Notes: generated by a model from the letters alone, not told the origin. Shown: positions 25,809 to 35,596, numbered from the stretch's first letter. The stretch: DNA of 64,000 bases from Gulosibacter molinativorax (GCF_003010915.2 NZ_CP028426.1:1178001-1242000); one strand, 5' to 3'. Numbers and translations: made by a program.

Positions 25809-27260
25809 CTACCAGGTGGACGGGTGGCGGTCCTGCCACTGCAGCTCGCGCTCCAGCTCCCGCCCGAAGCGCAGGAGCGTTGACTCCGTACCCGGGCGAC
25901 CGATCGCCTGCACACCCCAAGGCAGCGGGTCGACGGCGATCGGGAGCGTGATGGCGGGCAGCCCCGCCACATTGAGATAGCTCGTATACGGCGTGTACTG
26001 GCACTGCTGGATGAAATTCCGGTTCCCATCCGAGGTGTCGTACCAGCCGATTGGGCGCGGCGACATCGCGAGCGAGGGCGTGAGCACGACGTCGTAGGAG
26101 TCGTAGTCGGCAATGATCTGCCGCTCGAACCCGGAAAGCGTGCGGAGCGCCTCGACGACCGTGCGGGCCGGGAGCTTCCTGCCCTCCTCGATGATCCAGC
26201 GCGTGAGTGGCTCGATCCCGGCCAGTGTCGCGTCGTCAAGCGGCATCGCGGATGCGCCGCCCTGCCAGATCGCCCGGAACGCGCGGACATACTCGGGGAA
26301 GGGTCTCGGCTCGACCCGCTCCACGGTATGCCCGAGCCGCTCCGCGAGGCGGACCGTGTCTTCGAGCACGCCTGCCGCGCCATCGTCGAGCGTGATCTCG
26401 TAGTCGGTGGCCCACGGCGACCAGGTGTTCCAGCCAATCTTGAGTCGGCGGCTCGGTTCGTGCAGCGACTCGAGGTAGGAGCGCTCCCCGCCAGGCGCCG
26501 TGAGCGCGAACTGATCCCGCGGACGATCATCCTCGCGGCGTGGAATCATGCCGTCGAGCAGCAGCGCGACGTCCTCGATCGAGCGGCCGATCGGACCTTC
26601 GACGGCGAGGCCGGCGAGCGCATCCACCCCGGAACCGCCGGGCACCCGCCCGCGCGAGGGCTTGAGGCCGACGAGGCCGCAGGCCGCGGCGGGGATGCGG
26701 ATCGAGCCGCCGCCGTCGCTGCCCGGGGCGAACGGGAGGAGTCCGGCCGCGACTGAGACTGCGGCTCCGCCCGAGGATCCGCCCGGCCCGCGCGAGGTGT
26801 CCCACGGGTTTCGCGCGACGCCGCCCTCGAGGAGGTTTTCGGTATAACTCGGAAAGCCGAACTCCGGGGTGTTGGTCTTGCCGAGCGAGACTCCCCCGGC
26901 CGCGTCCATCGCGAGCGGCGTCGCGGAGGTCTCGGTTGGGACATACCCGACCATCGCGCGCGAACCATAGGTCGTCGGGACTCCGGCGCGATCGGTGAGG
27001 TCCTTGTCACCGAACGGCATCCCCCACAGCGGCGCGGCGTGCAGGTCGCTGGCCGCCTCGTCGCCCGCATCCCGCTGCGTATCGAGCTGCTCGGCGCGCT
27101 CCCGAGCGGCATCGGTCGTCACGGTTATGAAGCCGCGCAGCTCGTCGTTTTTCGCCGCGATTCGATCGAGGTAGTGGTCCACCAGCTCGAGGCTTCGAAG
27201 CTCACCCGAGGCGAGCATCCGACGCTGTGTCACGGCCGAGAGATCATGCAGTTCGCTCAT
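25809..27260 (-). CDS. Amidase (amidase-signature family)
   Basis: 483 residues. The Ser-Ser-Lys triad is readable: Lys in AAPLWGMPFGDKDLTD, the cis-Ser in GPGGSSGGAAVSVAAG and the nucleophile Ser in FAPGSDGGGSIRIPAAACG. The family hydrolyses small amides (nitrile-derived amides, peptide amides, Glu-tRNA-Gln in GatA); the lack of gatB/gatC neighbours makes a free-standing catabolic amidase more likely. Start at 27260 (MSELHDLSAVTQRR) is preferred; an in-frame ATG at 27278 is possible. Confidence 0.88.
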   Translation of the reverse strand: MSELHDLSAVTQRRMLASGELRSLELVDHYLDRIAAKNDELRGFITVTTDAARERAEQLDTQRDAGDEAASDLHAAPLWGMPFGDKDLTDRAGVPTTYGSRAMVGYVPTETSATPLAMDAAGGVSLGKTNTPEFGFPSYTENLLEGGVARNPWDTSRGPGGSSGGAAVSVAAGLLPFAPGSDGGGSIRIPAAACGLVGLKPSRGRVPGGSGVDALAGLAVEGPIGRSIEDVALLLDGMIPRREDDRPRDQFALTAPGGERSYLESLHEPSRRLKIGWNTWSPWATDYEITLDDGAAGVLEDTVRLAERLGHTVERVEPRPFPEYVRAFRAIWQGGASAMPLDDATLAGIEPLTRWIIEEGRKLPARTVVEALRTLSGFERQIIADYDSYDVVLTPSLAMSPRPIGWYDTSDGNRNFIQQCQYTPYTSYLNVAGLPAITLPIAVDPLPWGVQAIGRPGTESTLLRFGRELERELQWQDRHPSTW

Positions 27261-27311
27261 GCCGCCAACCATAGCCACCGACTCCGAGACCGCGCCCAGC
27301 CCTGCGCTGCG

Positions 27312-27998
27312 CTAGCCTTCGACGCGCCAGTCGATTGGTGACGCACCCTGTGCCTCGAGCAGGGAGTTCGCTTGCGAGAACGGCCGCGAGCCGAAGAATC
27401 CGCGCGACGCCGAGAGCGGTGAGGGATGCGCGGACTCGATCGCGGGCACGTCGCCGAGAAACGCGCGCGCCTTCCGCGCGTCGTTGCCCCACAGGATCGC
27501 CACGAGCGGGCCGCCACGCGCAGCGAGCCCGCGCAGCGCGCATTCGGTGATTGCCTCCCACCCCTTGCCGCGGTGCGATGCGGCTGCGCCGGGCTGTACC
27601 GTCAGGGAGCGATTGAGCAGCAGGATGCCCTGCCCACTCCAGCGGGTCAGGTCACCGTGCGGAGCTGGCGGGATGCCGAGATCGTCCTGGAGCTCGCGAT
27701 AGATATTCGTGAGCGAGCGCGGGATGGGCCGTACGTCGCGATCGACCGCGAACGAGAGCCCGATGGCGTGCCCCGGCGTCGGGTACGGGTCCTGCCCGAC
27801 CACGACGACCCGCACATCCGCGAGCGGCTGCGCGAACGCGCGCAAGACGTTCTCCCCCGCGGGCAGGTACCCGCGACCGGCAGCGTTCTCGGCGCGCAAG
27901 AAGTCGCCCATCGCGGCAAGCTCGGGTGCCACGGGTTCGAGCACGCCGGCCCAGCCCGCATCCATTCGGCCGGAGGAGACGAGTTCGGCAAGGTTCAT
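27312..27998 (-). CDS. ung: Uracil-DNA glycosylase family 1
   Basis: Removes uracil from DNA. 228 residues with the catalytic water-activating motif [20 protein letters not shown] (Asp about residue 66), [17 protein letters not shown] and the DNA-intercalating [13 protein letters not shown] loop. Start [10 protein letters not shown] at 27998 fits the family; ATG at 28010 is the alternative. It sits 51 bases downstream of no related gene; the amidase follows in the same direction. Confidence 0.95.
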   Translation of the reverse strand: MNLAELVSSGRMDAGWAGVLEPVAPELAAMGDFLRAENAAGRGYLPAGENVLRAFAQPLADVRVVVVGQDPYPTPGHAIGLSFAVDRDVRPIPRSLTNIYRELQDDLGIPPAPHGDLTRWSGQGILLLNRSLTVQPGAAASHRGKGWEAITECALRGLAARGGPLVAILWGNDARKARAFLGDVPAIESAHPSPLSASRGFFGSRPFSQANSLLEAQGASPIDWRVEG

Positions 27999-28132
27999 GA
28001 TCGTACGCAACGTTTCGAGGTGGGACTGCTCAGAGTTAGGTGTTCGGGATGGGGCGACTCGGCGTCTGGGCGTCGCGTCGTTGTCCGGTGTCGGCAGCGT
28101 CGGCAGCGTCGGCTCGACGCGAGTCGGCGGCG

Positions 28133-28915
28133 CTATTCAGCGTCAGCGTCGTCGTCGTCGTCCTCGGCAGTGTCCTCGTCGTTCCCCGCGCGTGACGAGG
28201 TGACGGTCACACCGCCCGCGTCGCCGACGACGTGCCACAGCGAGCCGGTGCCGAACAGCTCGATGCCGGCCTCGGAGATGTCGAGCGCGGTGCCCTCATC
28301 CAGCGCGAGGATGCGGTCGGCAAGCCCCGCCTCGCAGCAAGCCACCGCGAGGCCCACGATTCCGCGCTGGGCCGCGTGCGAAAGCACCGTGAGGTCGACG
28401 AGGCCGAGGCCCTGCTCGACCCGAACCTCGCCCGAGATCGCACTGTCGCCGGGCAGGTTGGGCGCGATCTGGACGCCCCCGATTTCGGTGCCGCCAAGGA
28501 TCGCGACCTCGGAGGCGACCGCGGCACCGCCGCCGATGCCCAAGAACGGCACCTGCTCGTGGACGAGGCGACGGACGTCGGTGACGCGGCTCGAGAGCGC
28601 GGAAAGAATCGCGAGCGGCTGACCGTCGGCGATCACGATGCCGTCGGCGGTGAGGAGCTCCCCACCGTCGAATCCCTCGGTGACGGAACCCGCCGCATCC
28701 ACCGACGCGACCACCGGAATGAGCTCGATCCCGAGCCCGGCAAACAGCGCCTCGGTCGCGCGCAGCTGCGCTTCCGGCTGCGCCGCGGCGGCCACCACCG
28801 CGACCTTCGCGGATGACGACCCCGCGCGCGCGTCGATTTGTGCAACGAATCTCTCGGCGATCGGGCGCAGTGCCTCGATCTCGCCGCCTCCGGCCAGCAG
28901 AATACTCACCCGCAT
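28133..28915 (-). CDS. S51 (cyanophycinase/peptidase E)-like protein lacking the nucleophile
   Basis: 260 residues with the flavodoxin-like class I glutamine-amidotransferase fold of S51 proteins: [19 protein letters not shown] at the start, [15 protein letters not shown], and [19 protein letters not shown] in place of the usual GG.Q..L motif. The nucleophile elbow, normally G-T-S-A-G, reads [12 protein letters not shown] here, with no serine. Catalysis by the family mechanism is therefore unlikely; binding or structural roles remain open. The C-terminus is very acidic ([17 protein letters not shown]). Confidence 0.7.
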   Translation of the reverse strand: MRVSILLAGGGEIEALRPIAERFVAQIDARAGSSSAKVAVVAAAAQPEAQLRATEALFAGLGIELIPVVASVDAAGSVTEGFDGGELLTADGIVIADGQPLAILSALSSRVTDVRRLVHEQVPFLGIGGGAAVASEVAILGGTEIGGVQIAPNLPGDSAISGEVRVEQGLGLVDLTVLSHAAQRGIVGLAVACCEAGLADRILALDEGTALDISEAGIELFGTGSLWHVVGDAGGVTVTSSRAGNDEDTAEDDDDDADAE

Positions 28916-28920
28916 ATCGT

Positions 28921-29011
28921 GTCATGGATGCGTCGTGGGCAGGTGTCATGAATGCGTCATGGGCAGGTGTCATGGATGCGTCGTGGGCAGGTGTCATGGA
29001 TGCGTCGTCAC
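28921..29011. repeat. 24-bp tandem repeat, 3.8 copies, upstream of metY
   Basis: The unit gtcatggatgcgtcgtgggc-aggt repeats at 28921, 28945 (with two changes) and 28969, and a fourth partial copy runs to about 29011. It fills the gap between the diverging S51-like gene and metY, starting a few bases upstream of the S51-like start codon and ending 100 bases before metY. Spacing of 24 bases is close to two helix turns. Confidence 0.85.
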
Positions 29012-29110
29012 GTTACGCAGGGAGTTGGGCTGTGCCGGGATGCGGGGCAAGATTGAGCCTGTGCGCTTTGCGCCGCCAACCAACGTGCCATCAACCGAAG
29101 AGGAAGTCCG

Positions 29111-30400
29111 ATGACCGAGCGCTTTGAAACCTTGCAGGTCCATGCCGGGGCCCAGACCGACCCCACCACCAACTCGGTAATTACGCCGATCTACAACACG
29201 ACCGCCTACGCGTTCAACTCGGCCGAGCACGCGGCGAACCTGTTCGCGCTCACCGAGTCGGGCAACATCTACACGCGCATCATGAACCCGACGACCGACG
29301 TGCTCGAGAAGCGCGTCGCCGCGCTCGAGGGCGGCACCGCGGCGCTCGCGGTCTCGTCGGGGCAGTCCGCGGCACTCCTCGCGGTGCTGAACATCGCGGG
29401 TGCGGGCGACCACCTCGTCGTATCCTCGTCCATCTACGGCGGCACGTTCAACCTCTTTAAGTACACGCTCGGCCGCCAGGGCATCGATGTCACATTCGTG
29501 CGCGACCAGCAGGATGCGGCTGAGTGGCAGGCTGCCATCAAGCCGAACACGAAGCTGTTCTTCGCCAAGTCGATCGGTAACCCGTCGATCAACGTGCTCG
29601 ACATCGAGCTCGTCTCCGGCGTGGCGCACGAAGCAGGCCTCCCGCTCATCGTCGACAACACCGTCGCGAGCCCGTACCTCACCCGCCCGTTTGAGCACGG
29701 TGCCGACATCGTCGTCCACTCAGCGACGAAGTACCTCGGCGGCCACGGCTCGGTTGTGGGCGGCGTCATCGTCGACGGCGGTAAGTTCCCGTGGAGCCAG
29801 CACGTCGAGCGCTTCCCCGGCCTCACCGAGCCCGACGTCACGTACAACGGTCTCAGCTACACCGGCGCGCTCGGCGACAGCATCGCGTTCATCATGAAGG
29901 CCCGCGTGCAGCTGCTGCGCGACATGGGTACCTCGATCGCGCCGCAGTCGGCCTGGCAGATCATCCAGGGCATCGAGACGCTCAGCCTGCGCATGGAGCG
30001 CCACGTGCAGAACGCGCAGGCGATCGCGGAGTGGCTCGAGGAGCACCCCAACGTCGTCAACGTGAACTACCCGGGCCTCGAGTCGAGCCACAACCACGAG
30101 CTCGCGAAGAAGTACGCACCTAAGGGCGCGTCGGCGCTCCTCACGTTCGAGGTCGCGGGCGGCCTCGACGCCGGCAAGCGCGTCGTCGAGGGTGTGGACC
30201 TCTTCAATCACGTCGTGAACATCGGCGATGTCCGCTCGATCATCACGCACCCTGCCTCGACCACTCATGCGCAGCTCAGCCCCGAGGCGCAGCTCGAGGC
30301 TGGCGTCACCCCGGGGCTCATCCGCCTGTCGGTCGGTATCGAGCACATCGACGACCTGATCGCCGACCTCGAGCAGGCAATCGGCTCCGCAGCGAACTAG
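29111..30400 (+). CDS. metY: O-acetylhomoserine sulfhydrylase
   Basis: PLP enzyme that makes homocysteine from O-acetylhomoserine and sulfide. 429 residues, the longer MetY length. N-terminal RFETLQVHAGAQTDPTTN, PLP lysine in VVHSATKYLGGHGSVVGGVI, and the C-terminal LIRLSVGIEHIDDLIADLEQ. It is followed after 9 bases by metX, so substrate synthesis and sulfhydrylation are encoded together. AGAGGAAGTCCG precedes the ATG. The tandem 24-bp repeat lies upstream and may be regulatory. Confidence 0.95.
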   Translation: MTERFETLQVHAGAQTDPTTNSVITPIYNTTAYAFNSAEHAANLFALTESGNIYTRIMNPTTDVLEKRVAALEGGTAALAVSSGQSAALLAVLNIAGAGDHLVVSSSIYGGTFNLFKYTLGRQGIDVTFVRDQQDAAEWQAAIKPNTKLFFAKSIGNPSINVLDIELVSGVAHEAGLPLIVDNTVASPYLTRPFEHGADIVVHSATKYLGGHGSVVGGVIVDGGKFPWSQHVERFPGLTEPDVTYNGLSYTGALGDSIAFIMKARVQLLRDMGTSIAPQSAWQIIQGIETLSLRMERHVQNAQAIAEWLEEHPNVVNVNYPGLESSHNHELAKKYAPKGASALLTFEVAGGLDAGKRVVEGVDLFNHVVNIGDVRSIITHPASTTHAQLSPEAQLEAGVTPGLIRLSVGIEHIDDLIADLEQAIGSAAN

Positions 30401-30409
30401 GCTGTCCCA

Positions 30410-31618
30410 ATGCAGTGGAGTGACTCACTTTTTCGGGAGAGCAATGCCTTCGGCTCGGAGTTGCCGGGCTCGCGGCGAGTCGCGTCCACGATCCGCCCTC
30501 CAGCCACGGGTGCGTGGCTGGAGGGCGACAACCCCGGCCAACGGAAGTTCGTCTCGGTCGGGGATTTCGAGTTTGAACACGGCGGTTCGGTGCCGGTGCG
30601 CATCGCGTACGAGACGTGGGGCGAGCTCAATGCCGACGCCTCGAACGCGGTGCTTGTCCTGCACGCGCTGACGGGTGACTCGCACGTCGAGGGTTCAGTC
30701 GGACCCGGGCACCCAACCGCGGGGTGGTGGCCTGGACTAATCGGCTCCGACCAGCCGCTCGACCCGACGAAATACTTCATCATCGCGCCGAACATGCTCG
30801 GCGGCTGCCAGGGCACTACAGGGCCTGCCTCGATCTCCCCCGAAGGCACCGAGTGGGGCGCACGCTTCCCCCGCACGACGATTCGCGACCAGGTCCGCGC
30901 GCAGGCACTCCTCGTGGATGCGCTGGGCATTGACCACCTCGTCGCGGTCCTCGGCGGCTCAATGGGCGGGATGCACACCCTCGAGTGGGGCGTCATGTTC
31001 GGCGATCGGGTCGACAAGCTCGCGATACTCTCGGCCCCGCCGGTCATCGACGCCATGACGATCGCGCAAAACACGCTGCAGGCGGATGCGATCCGACTCG
31101 ATCCCGGCTGGTCCGACGGCGAGTACTACGACGCGGCCTCAGGCGACGGCCCGAACCGCGGCCTCGCGCTCGCGCGTCGCCTCGCGATGCTGATGTACCG
31201 CTCGGACACCGAGCTGGATGATCGCTTCGGCCGATCCTGGCAATCAGCACTTGCGCCAGACCAGGGCCACGGGCGCTACGCGGTCGAGTCGTACCTCGAC
31301 TTCCACGGGAACCGGTTCACGCGCCGCTTCGACGCGAACAGCTACATCACGCTCACCACCGCGATGAACACGCACGACGTCGGTCGCGACCGCGGCGGGG
31401 TGGATGCGGCCCTCGCCACGATCCAGAACGAGACGCTCGTTGTCGGTATCGATACCGACACGCTCTTCCGGGTCGAGACGCAGCACCGCATCGCGGCGGG
31501 CATCCCGAACTCCATCACCGGCGATAACGCCTACGTGATCGAGTCGCCGTTCGGCCATGACGGATTCCTGCTCGAACTCCCAGAGGTCTCGGCGGCGCTC
31601 GCCCGCGTACTGAGCTAG
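30410..31618 (+). CDS. metX: Homoserine O-acetyltransferase
   Basis: Alpha/beta-hydrolase-fold acyltransferase that makes O-acetylhomoserine. 402 residues; nucleophile Ser in AVLGGSMGGMHTLEWG (about residue 186), with Asp and His supplied by VVGIDTDTLF and SPFGHDGFLLE at the C-terminus. The acyl group (acetyl versus succinyl) is inferred from pairing with metY. Its stop codon shares the palindromic CTAG with the stop of the converging membrane-protein gene. Confidence 0.95.
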   Translation: MQWSDSLFRESNAFGSELPGSRRVASTIRPPATGAWLEGDNPGQRKFVSVGDFEFEHGGSVPVRIAYETWGELNADASNAVLVLHALTGDSHVEGSVGPGHPTAGWWPGLIGSDQPLDPTKYFIIAPNMLGGCQGTTGPASISPEGTEWGARFPRTTIRDQVRAQALLVDALGIDHLVAVLGGSMGGMHTLEWGVMFGDRVDKLAILSAPPVIDAMTIAQNTLQADAIRLDPGWSDGEYYDAASGDGPNRGLALARRLAMLMYRSDTELDDRFGRSWQSALAPDQGHGRYAVESYLDFHGNRFTRRFDANSYITLTTAMNTHDVGRDRGGVDAALATIQNETLVVGIDTDTLFRVETQHRIAAGIPNSITGDNAYVIESPFGHDGFLLELPEVSAALARVLS

Positions 31619-32280
31619 CTGGCTAGGCGGACGGCGCCCTGCGTCACCGCGGGAATCGCTTCGACCAGGTCGTCAGGCGAAGCCTTGAGGTTGTTGAGCG
31701 CGACGGCGTGAATCGGGCCGTACATCCGATGGTTTGCGGCGAACGCCATCTGCTTGAGTTTGTTCGTGCCAATGTAGCTCTTGAATCGCTCCGGATCCGT
31801 GAGCACGAAGACGAGAAATCGCTGCCGGCTGATGGTCATGAACGCGAAGGCCTGCACTTCTGTCCATGGCACCAGGCCGTTCGGCGCCGCGCTCGACGTG
31901 CGCTCCGCGAAGCCCTCCGGGCGGAGTTCCAGGCCGGGACGCTTGCCGTTGCGGACGAAGTTTCGGATGATCTCGAACAATCCCAGGCCGAAGAGGAGCA
32001 CACCGATCGGCCCGACGATGAGCGCGGTGATTCGCCGACCGTTGTCGCGTCCCGATAATGCACCGGGCTCTACGCCCAAGGCCCAGAAGAAGAGCAACGC
32101 CGACACCACGACGAACAGCACGGCGAGTACCATGAGCCCGATGATTTTCCCGCGCTTCAGCTGGTAGAAGTACCCCGGCCTCTCGCCACCTGGTCGTGAT
32201 GTCGCTTGGCCTTCGCCGTGCGTGTTGTTCGGAGCGCCTGCAACGGGCGAGTACTCGTGGGGTCGCGAATGATCGGTCAT
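31615..32280 (-). CDS. Membrane protein of unknown function
   Basis: 221 residues from ATG at 32280. Two membrane helices: IIGLMVLAVLFVVVSALLFFWAL (about residues 46-68) and ITALIVGPIGVLLFGLGLF (about residues 84-102). The cytoplasmic C-terminus (110-215) has a beta-rich pattern, VPWTEVQAFAFMTISRQRFL, that resembles PH-like domains of bacterial membrane proteins (bPH), not confirmed. An ATG ten codons upstream has no ribosome site. It is 26 bases downstream of the GT87-type gene. Confidence 0.75.
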   Translation of the reverse strand: MTDHSRPHEYSPVAGAPNNTHGEGQATSRPGGERPGYFYQLKRGKIIGLMVLAVLFVVVSALLFFWALGVEPGALSGRDNGRRITALIVGPIGVLLFGLGLFEIIRNFVRNGKRPGLELRPEGFAERTSSAAPNGLVPWTEVQAFAFMTISRQRFLVFVLTDPERFKSYIGTNKLKQMAFAANHRMYGPIHAVALNNLKASPDDLVEAIPAVTQGAVRLAS

Positions 32281-32306
32281 ATCTTCGACCCTATGGGGGT
32301 CCACAA

Positions 32307-33638
32307 TCATTTGCGTCGGTCGGTGGTGCCCCGAAGCATCCTGCGCCCGGCTGAAACCTCTCTCGGCCCGGATGGCCACATCCGCCACACCGAGGCGACG
32401 AGCAGCCCCAGCACGAGCAGGTTGCGCACCAGCAGCGTCATGACGGCCCACGGCACCCCGGCCGTGACCCAGCCGTAGTACCACGGGTAAATAATCTGGG
32501 TGAGCGCCGCTATTGTGAGGCTCACGAGCGCGAGCCAGCGGAACCAGCGGCCGTCCCAAAGCAGCCCGATGATGATGACCGGCGCGAGCCAGGTGAAGAA
32601 CTGGGGTGAGCCGACCTTGTTCACGAGGATGAAGGTGGCCACGAGCGCGAGCGTCAGGGACGGGAACGCGCGTGCCAAGCGAGTGCCAGCCAGTTTCGCG
32701 AGGATCGCGTACACGAGCAGCGCGCCCATGACCACGAACATGAGCGGCGTCAGGATCTCGGAGAATAACTGCGTTCCGGGGCCGGTGATCTGCATCGTGA
32801 GGATCTCGCGGTTGAACGCCACGCTGTAGCCCTCGACGCCCGCGGCACTCAGGGCCAACAGGATGCTCGCCGCGAACGACTCGACCTGCAGGCCGCGACC
32901 GGTCTGCCCGGTGATGAAGCTCGCGAGGTTGTCGATCGACCACCCCGGCACGAACAGCATGATCGGCACGAGCACGACCGCGCAGGCGAGCAGCGCGCCA
33001 ACCACGAGGCGCCAGCGCCGACGCAGCAGCACGAATGCCGCTGCGAACGGCGCCGCAGGCCAGATCTTGAGCCACGCGCCGAACGTAAACGCGAAGCCGG
33101 ACGCCACCGTGCGTTCCCGAATCGTCACGAGCGCGATGATCACGATTGGCACGGTGATCGCATCGATGCGCCCGATACCGATCGGCCCGATCGCGACCAT
33201 GAACGCGACCCAGAACCAGGCGGTGACCCGGCGCATCCTCGCCCCGAACCCGAGCTGCCGCCGGAACGTCAGCCACCACAGCGCGAAGAGGTTCAGCGCG
33301 AGCACGATCACGACCCACGCTTGCGTGTAGTGCTTGTGCCCGCCGAGCACGTCCGCGAGCCACATCGGGAGGAGCGACGCGACCGGGTACACAAACGGTT
33401 CGTGGATGCCCGGAATCGAGCCGCTCAGCGTCGCGTGATCGAGCCAGCCGCGATACACGCTCGTCACGTCGTTGAGCGGGGTTGAGGCGTGCCACGACCC
33501 GACCCACGCGTAGAGCACGTGCACGAGCGCCATCGCGAGCCAGATCATGGCGTTCTCGAGGGTGATCGCGAGGCGGTGGCGCCTCGAGTAGCTGTGGACC
33601 GCGGATGTTACGAGCGGCTTGGCAGGAGCGTCGTTCAC
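32307..33638 (-). CDS. GT87-type (DUF2029) polyprenol-phosphate mannosyltransferase-like membrane protein
   Basis: 443 residues with about ten membrane helices. The first extracytoplasmic loop carries charged residues (LNDVTSVYRGWLDHATLSG) as in GT-C enzymes; RIDAITVPIVII and GAWLKIWPAAPF follow the family pattern. Relatives such as PimE add mannose from polyprenyl-phosphate-mannose to phosphatidylinositol mannosides or glycans; the acceptor here is unknown. GTG at 33638 overlaps the TGA of nnrD (GTGA), so the two genes are translationally coupled. Confidence 0.8.
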   Translation of the reverse strand: MNDAPAKPLVTSAVHSYSRRHRLAITLENAMIWLAMALVHVLYAWVGSWHASTPLNDVTSVYRGWLDHATLSGSIPGIHEPFVYPVASLLPMWLADVLGGHKHYTQAWVVIVLALNLFALWWLTFRRQLGFGARMRRVTAWFWVAFMVAIGPIGIGRIDAITVPIVIIALVTIRERTVASGFAFTFGAWLKIWPAAPFAAAFVLLRRRWRLVVGALLACAVVLVPIMLFVPGWSIDNLASFITGQTGRGLQVESFAASILLALSAAGVEGYSVAFNREILTMQITGPGTQLFSEILTPLMFVVMGALLVYAILAKLAGTRLARAFPSLTLALVATFILVNKVGSPQFFTWLAPVIIIGLLWDGRWFRWLALVSLTIAALTQIIYPWYYGWVTAGVPWAVMTLLVRNLLVLGLLVASVWRMWPSGPREVSAGRRMLRGTTDRRK

Positions 33639-34549
33639 CGGGCCAGCACCGCGGCGATCACGGTGGGGATCGCTTCGGCCACGTCGAGGGCGAGGATGGG
33701 GGCACCGATGGGCCCGGCGAGCAGTTCTTCGGCCGGCGCGCACATCGCGGCGTGCGGCGGCTGCGCGCCCGCGTTGCGCTGCGCGGCGAGCCATCCGGCC
33801 CGGCCGTGCAGCCACACCGCGGCGGCCGCATCCAACGCGAGGTTCGCATCCTCCCCACGCGCGTGCCGCGCCGCGAGGATGCTCCCCAACAGGCCCGCGA
33901 GCACGTCGCCAGTGCCGGCCGTCGATAGCCAGGACGTCGGCGCCACCACGCGAAAGCGCGCATCCGCGCTCGCGACGTGCGTGGCTGCGCCCTTCAGCAG
34001 CACGGTGCAGCGAAGGGCGTCGGCCGCGAGGGACGCGGCGTGGGCCGGGTCGGCCTCGATGTCCTCACGCGAAAGCTCGGAAATCTCGAGCCGCTTGAAC
34101 AGCGCAGCGAGTTCACCGGCGTGCGGGGTGATGACCGTCTCGCTCAGCCCGGGCGTCACGAAGGTGAGCGCGCCCGCATCCACCACCGCGGGATACGCGG
34201 ACCGCCGCGGCTTCGGCATGAGTTCCTGGCGCTCATCCTCACGAATATCGGGGATGCCCGAGCCAATCACGAGCGAATCGCAGCGGCCCAGCCCGCGCAC
34301 GACTTCGGGCCTTGCGGCAAGCACCGCGCGTCCGACGCGCTCCGGGCCGGTGTAGCGAATCATGCCCGCGCCGGCGCGGCCCGCGGCCTGTGCGCTGAGC
34401 ACCGCCGCGCCCGGATAGGTCTGCGAGCCGGTCGCGAGCAGTACGACCCCACGGGTGTACTTGTTGTCGCTCGCACCGGGTGTCTGAAGCACCGAGCGCA
34501 GGTCGTCGAGAGAAATGTCACGCCACGTTGGGGTCGTCGCTTGTGCCAT
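33635..34549 (-). CDS. nnrD: ADP-dependent NAD(P)H-hydrate dehydratase
   Basis: Repairs hydrated NAD(P)H (S-NADHX). 304 residues with the catalytic GTGDVLAGLLG motif (about residues 214-224), the N-terminal NKYTRGVVLLATGSQTYPGA, AGRAGAGMIRY, and VITPHAGELAALF. The NnrE epimerase domain is absent; in many actinomycetes the two are fused, so an epimerase must be elsewhere if present. Overlaps the GT87 gene by four bases downstream and lies 9 bases after the CNNM gene. Confidence 0.92.
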   Translation of the reverse strand: MAQATTPTWRDISLDDLRSVLQTPGASDNKYTRGVVLLATGSQTYPGAAVLSAQAAGRAGAGMIRYTGPERVGRAVLAARPEVVRGLGRCDSLVIGSGIPDIREDERQELMPKPRRSAYPAVVDAGALTFVTPGLSETVITPHAGELAALFKRLEISELSREDIEADPAHAASLAADALRCTVLLKGAATHVASADARFRVVAPTSWLSTAGTGDVLAGLLGSILAARHARGEDANLALDAAAAVWLHGRAGWLAAQRNAGAQPPHAAMCAPAEELLAGPIGAPILALDVAEAIPTVIAAVLAR

Positions 34550-34558
34550 GCGCCTACC

Positions 34559-35596
34559 CTAGCGCCGCGCGGTTGCGTCGCGGACCTCGCCGACGAGCTC
34601 TTCGATGACGTCCTCAAGGAAAAGGATGCCGAGGGTCTTTCCCGACTTATCGATCACGCGGGCGAGGTGCTTACCCGTGCGGCGAAGCGAGGCGAGCGCA
34701 TCCTCGAGTTCGGTGCCGACGTACATCGAGGTCAGCGAGCGCACGTCCTCCGCCGGGATCGGCTCGTCGTACAACGAATCTTCGCGCCCGATGAGGTCCT
34801 TGAGGTGGACGTAGCCGACCGGCTCGCCGTCGTGCGCGATGATGTACCGCGAGAAGCCCTTCTCGGCCACGGCGCGCTGCACGTCGTGCGGCGTCGCGCC
34901 CTCGTCGAGGAGGTAGATGTTCTCAATCGACACTGCGACCTCGCCGACCTTTTTCGTCGTGAACTCGAACGTGTTCGAGAGCGTGCCCGCCTCGTCGGTC
35001 AGCACGCCCTCGCGCTTCGACTGCTCGACGATGACCGCCACCTCGTCGAACGTGTAGGTGCTCGTCGCCTCGCTCTTCGGCGTGACCCCGAACGCGCGCA
35101 GCACGAGGTTCGCGACCTCGTTCAGGAACCAGATGACGGGGTTGAAGATGCGGGCGATGAACACGAGCGGAGGGGCGAGGATGAGCACGGCGCGATCCGG
35201 GATCGAGAACGCGATGTTCTTCGGCACCATTTCGCCGAACACCACGTGCAGGTAGGTCACGAGCACCAGCGTGATCACGAACCCAATGACATTGACCCAC
35301 TCGGTGCTCATGCCCGTCCACGCGAGCGGGCCGACGAGCAGGTGGTGGATAGCAGGCTCGGAGACGTTCAGGATGAGCAGCGAACAGACCGTGATGCCGA
35401 GCTGCGAGGTCGCGAGCATCAGCGTCGCGTGCTCCATCGCGAACAGCGCGGTTTGCGCGGCTTTCGAACCCTGCTCGGCGCGCGGTTCGATCGAGCTGCG
35501 GCGGGCGGTGATCACCGCAAATTCGGCCGCGACGAAGAAGGCATTAATCGCCAGCAGGACTACGAGCCAGACGATGCCAATGAAGTCGGAGCTCAT
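34559..35596 (-). CDS. CNNM-family transporter with CBS pair (short form)
   Basis: 345 residues: CNNM/DUF21 membrane domain (residues 1-185; IVWLVVLLAINAFFVAAEFA, SEPAIHHLL, FGEMVPKNIAFSIP) and two CBS motifs (about 200-335; RYIIAHDGEPVGYVHLKDL, LARVIDKSGKTLGILFLEDV). The C-terminal CorC_HlyC domain present in its neighbour is missing. The family exports Mg2+ or Co2+ (CorB-type). Overlaps the long form by four bases (ATGA), so the two likely form a heteromer. Confidence 0.88.
   Translation of the reverse strand: MSSDFIGIVWLVVLLAINAFFVAAEFAVITARRSSIEPRAEQGSKAAQTALFAMEHATLMLATSQLGITVCSLLILNVSEPAIHHLLVGPLAWTGMSTEWVNVIGFVITLVLVTYLHVVFGEMVPKNIAFSIPDRAVLILAPPLVFIARIFNPVIWFLNEVANLVLRAFGVTPKSEATSTYTFDEVAVIVEQSKREGVLTDEAGTLSNTFEFTTKKVGEVAVSIENIYLLDEGATPHDVQRAVAEKGFSRYIIAHDGEPVGYVHLKDLIGREDSLYDEPIPAEDVRSLTSMYVGTELEDALASLRRTGKHLARVIDKSGKTLGILFLEDVIEELVGEVRDATARR

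Noticed and set aside
28921-29011. CRISPR array
   Set aside because: The 24-bp units are directly adjacent with no spacers, and no cas gene is nearby; it is a plain tandem repeat.
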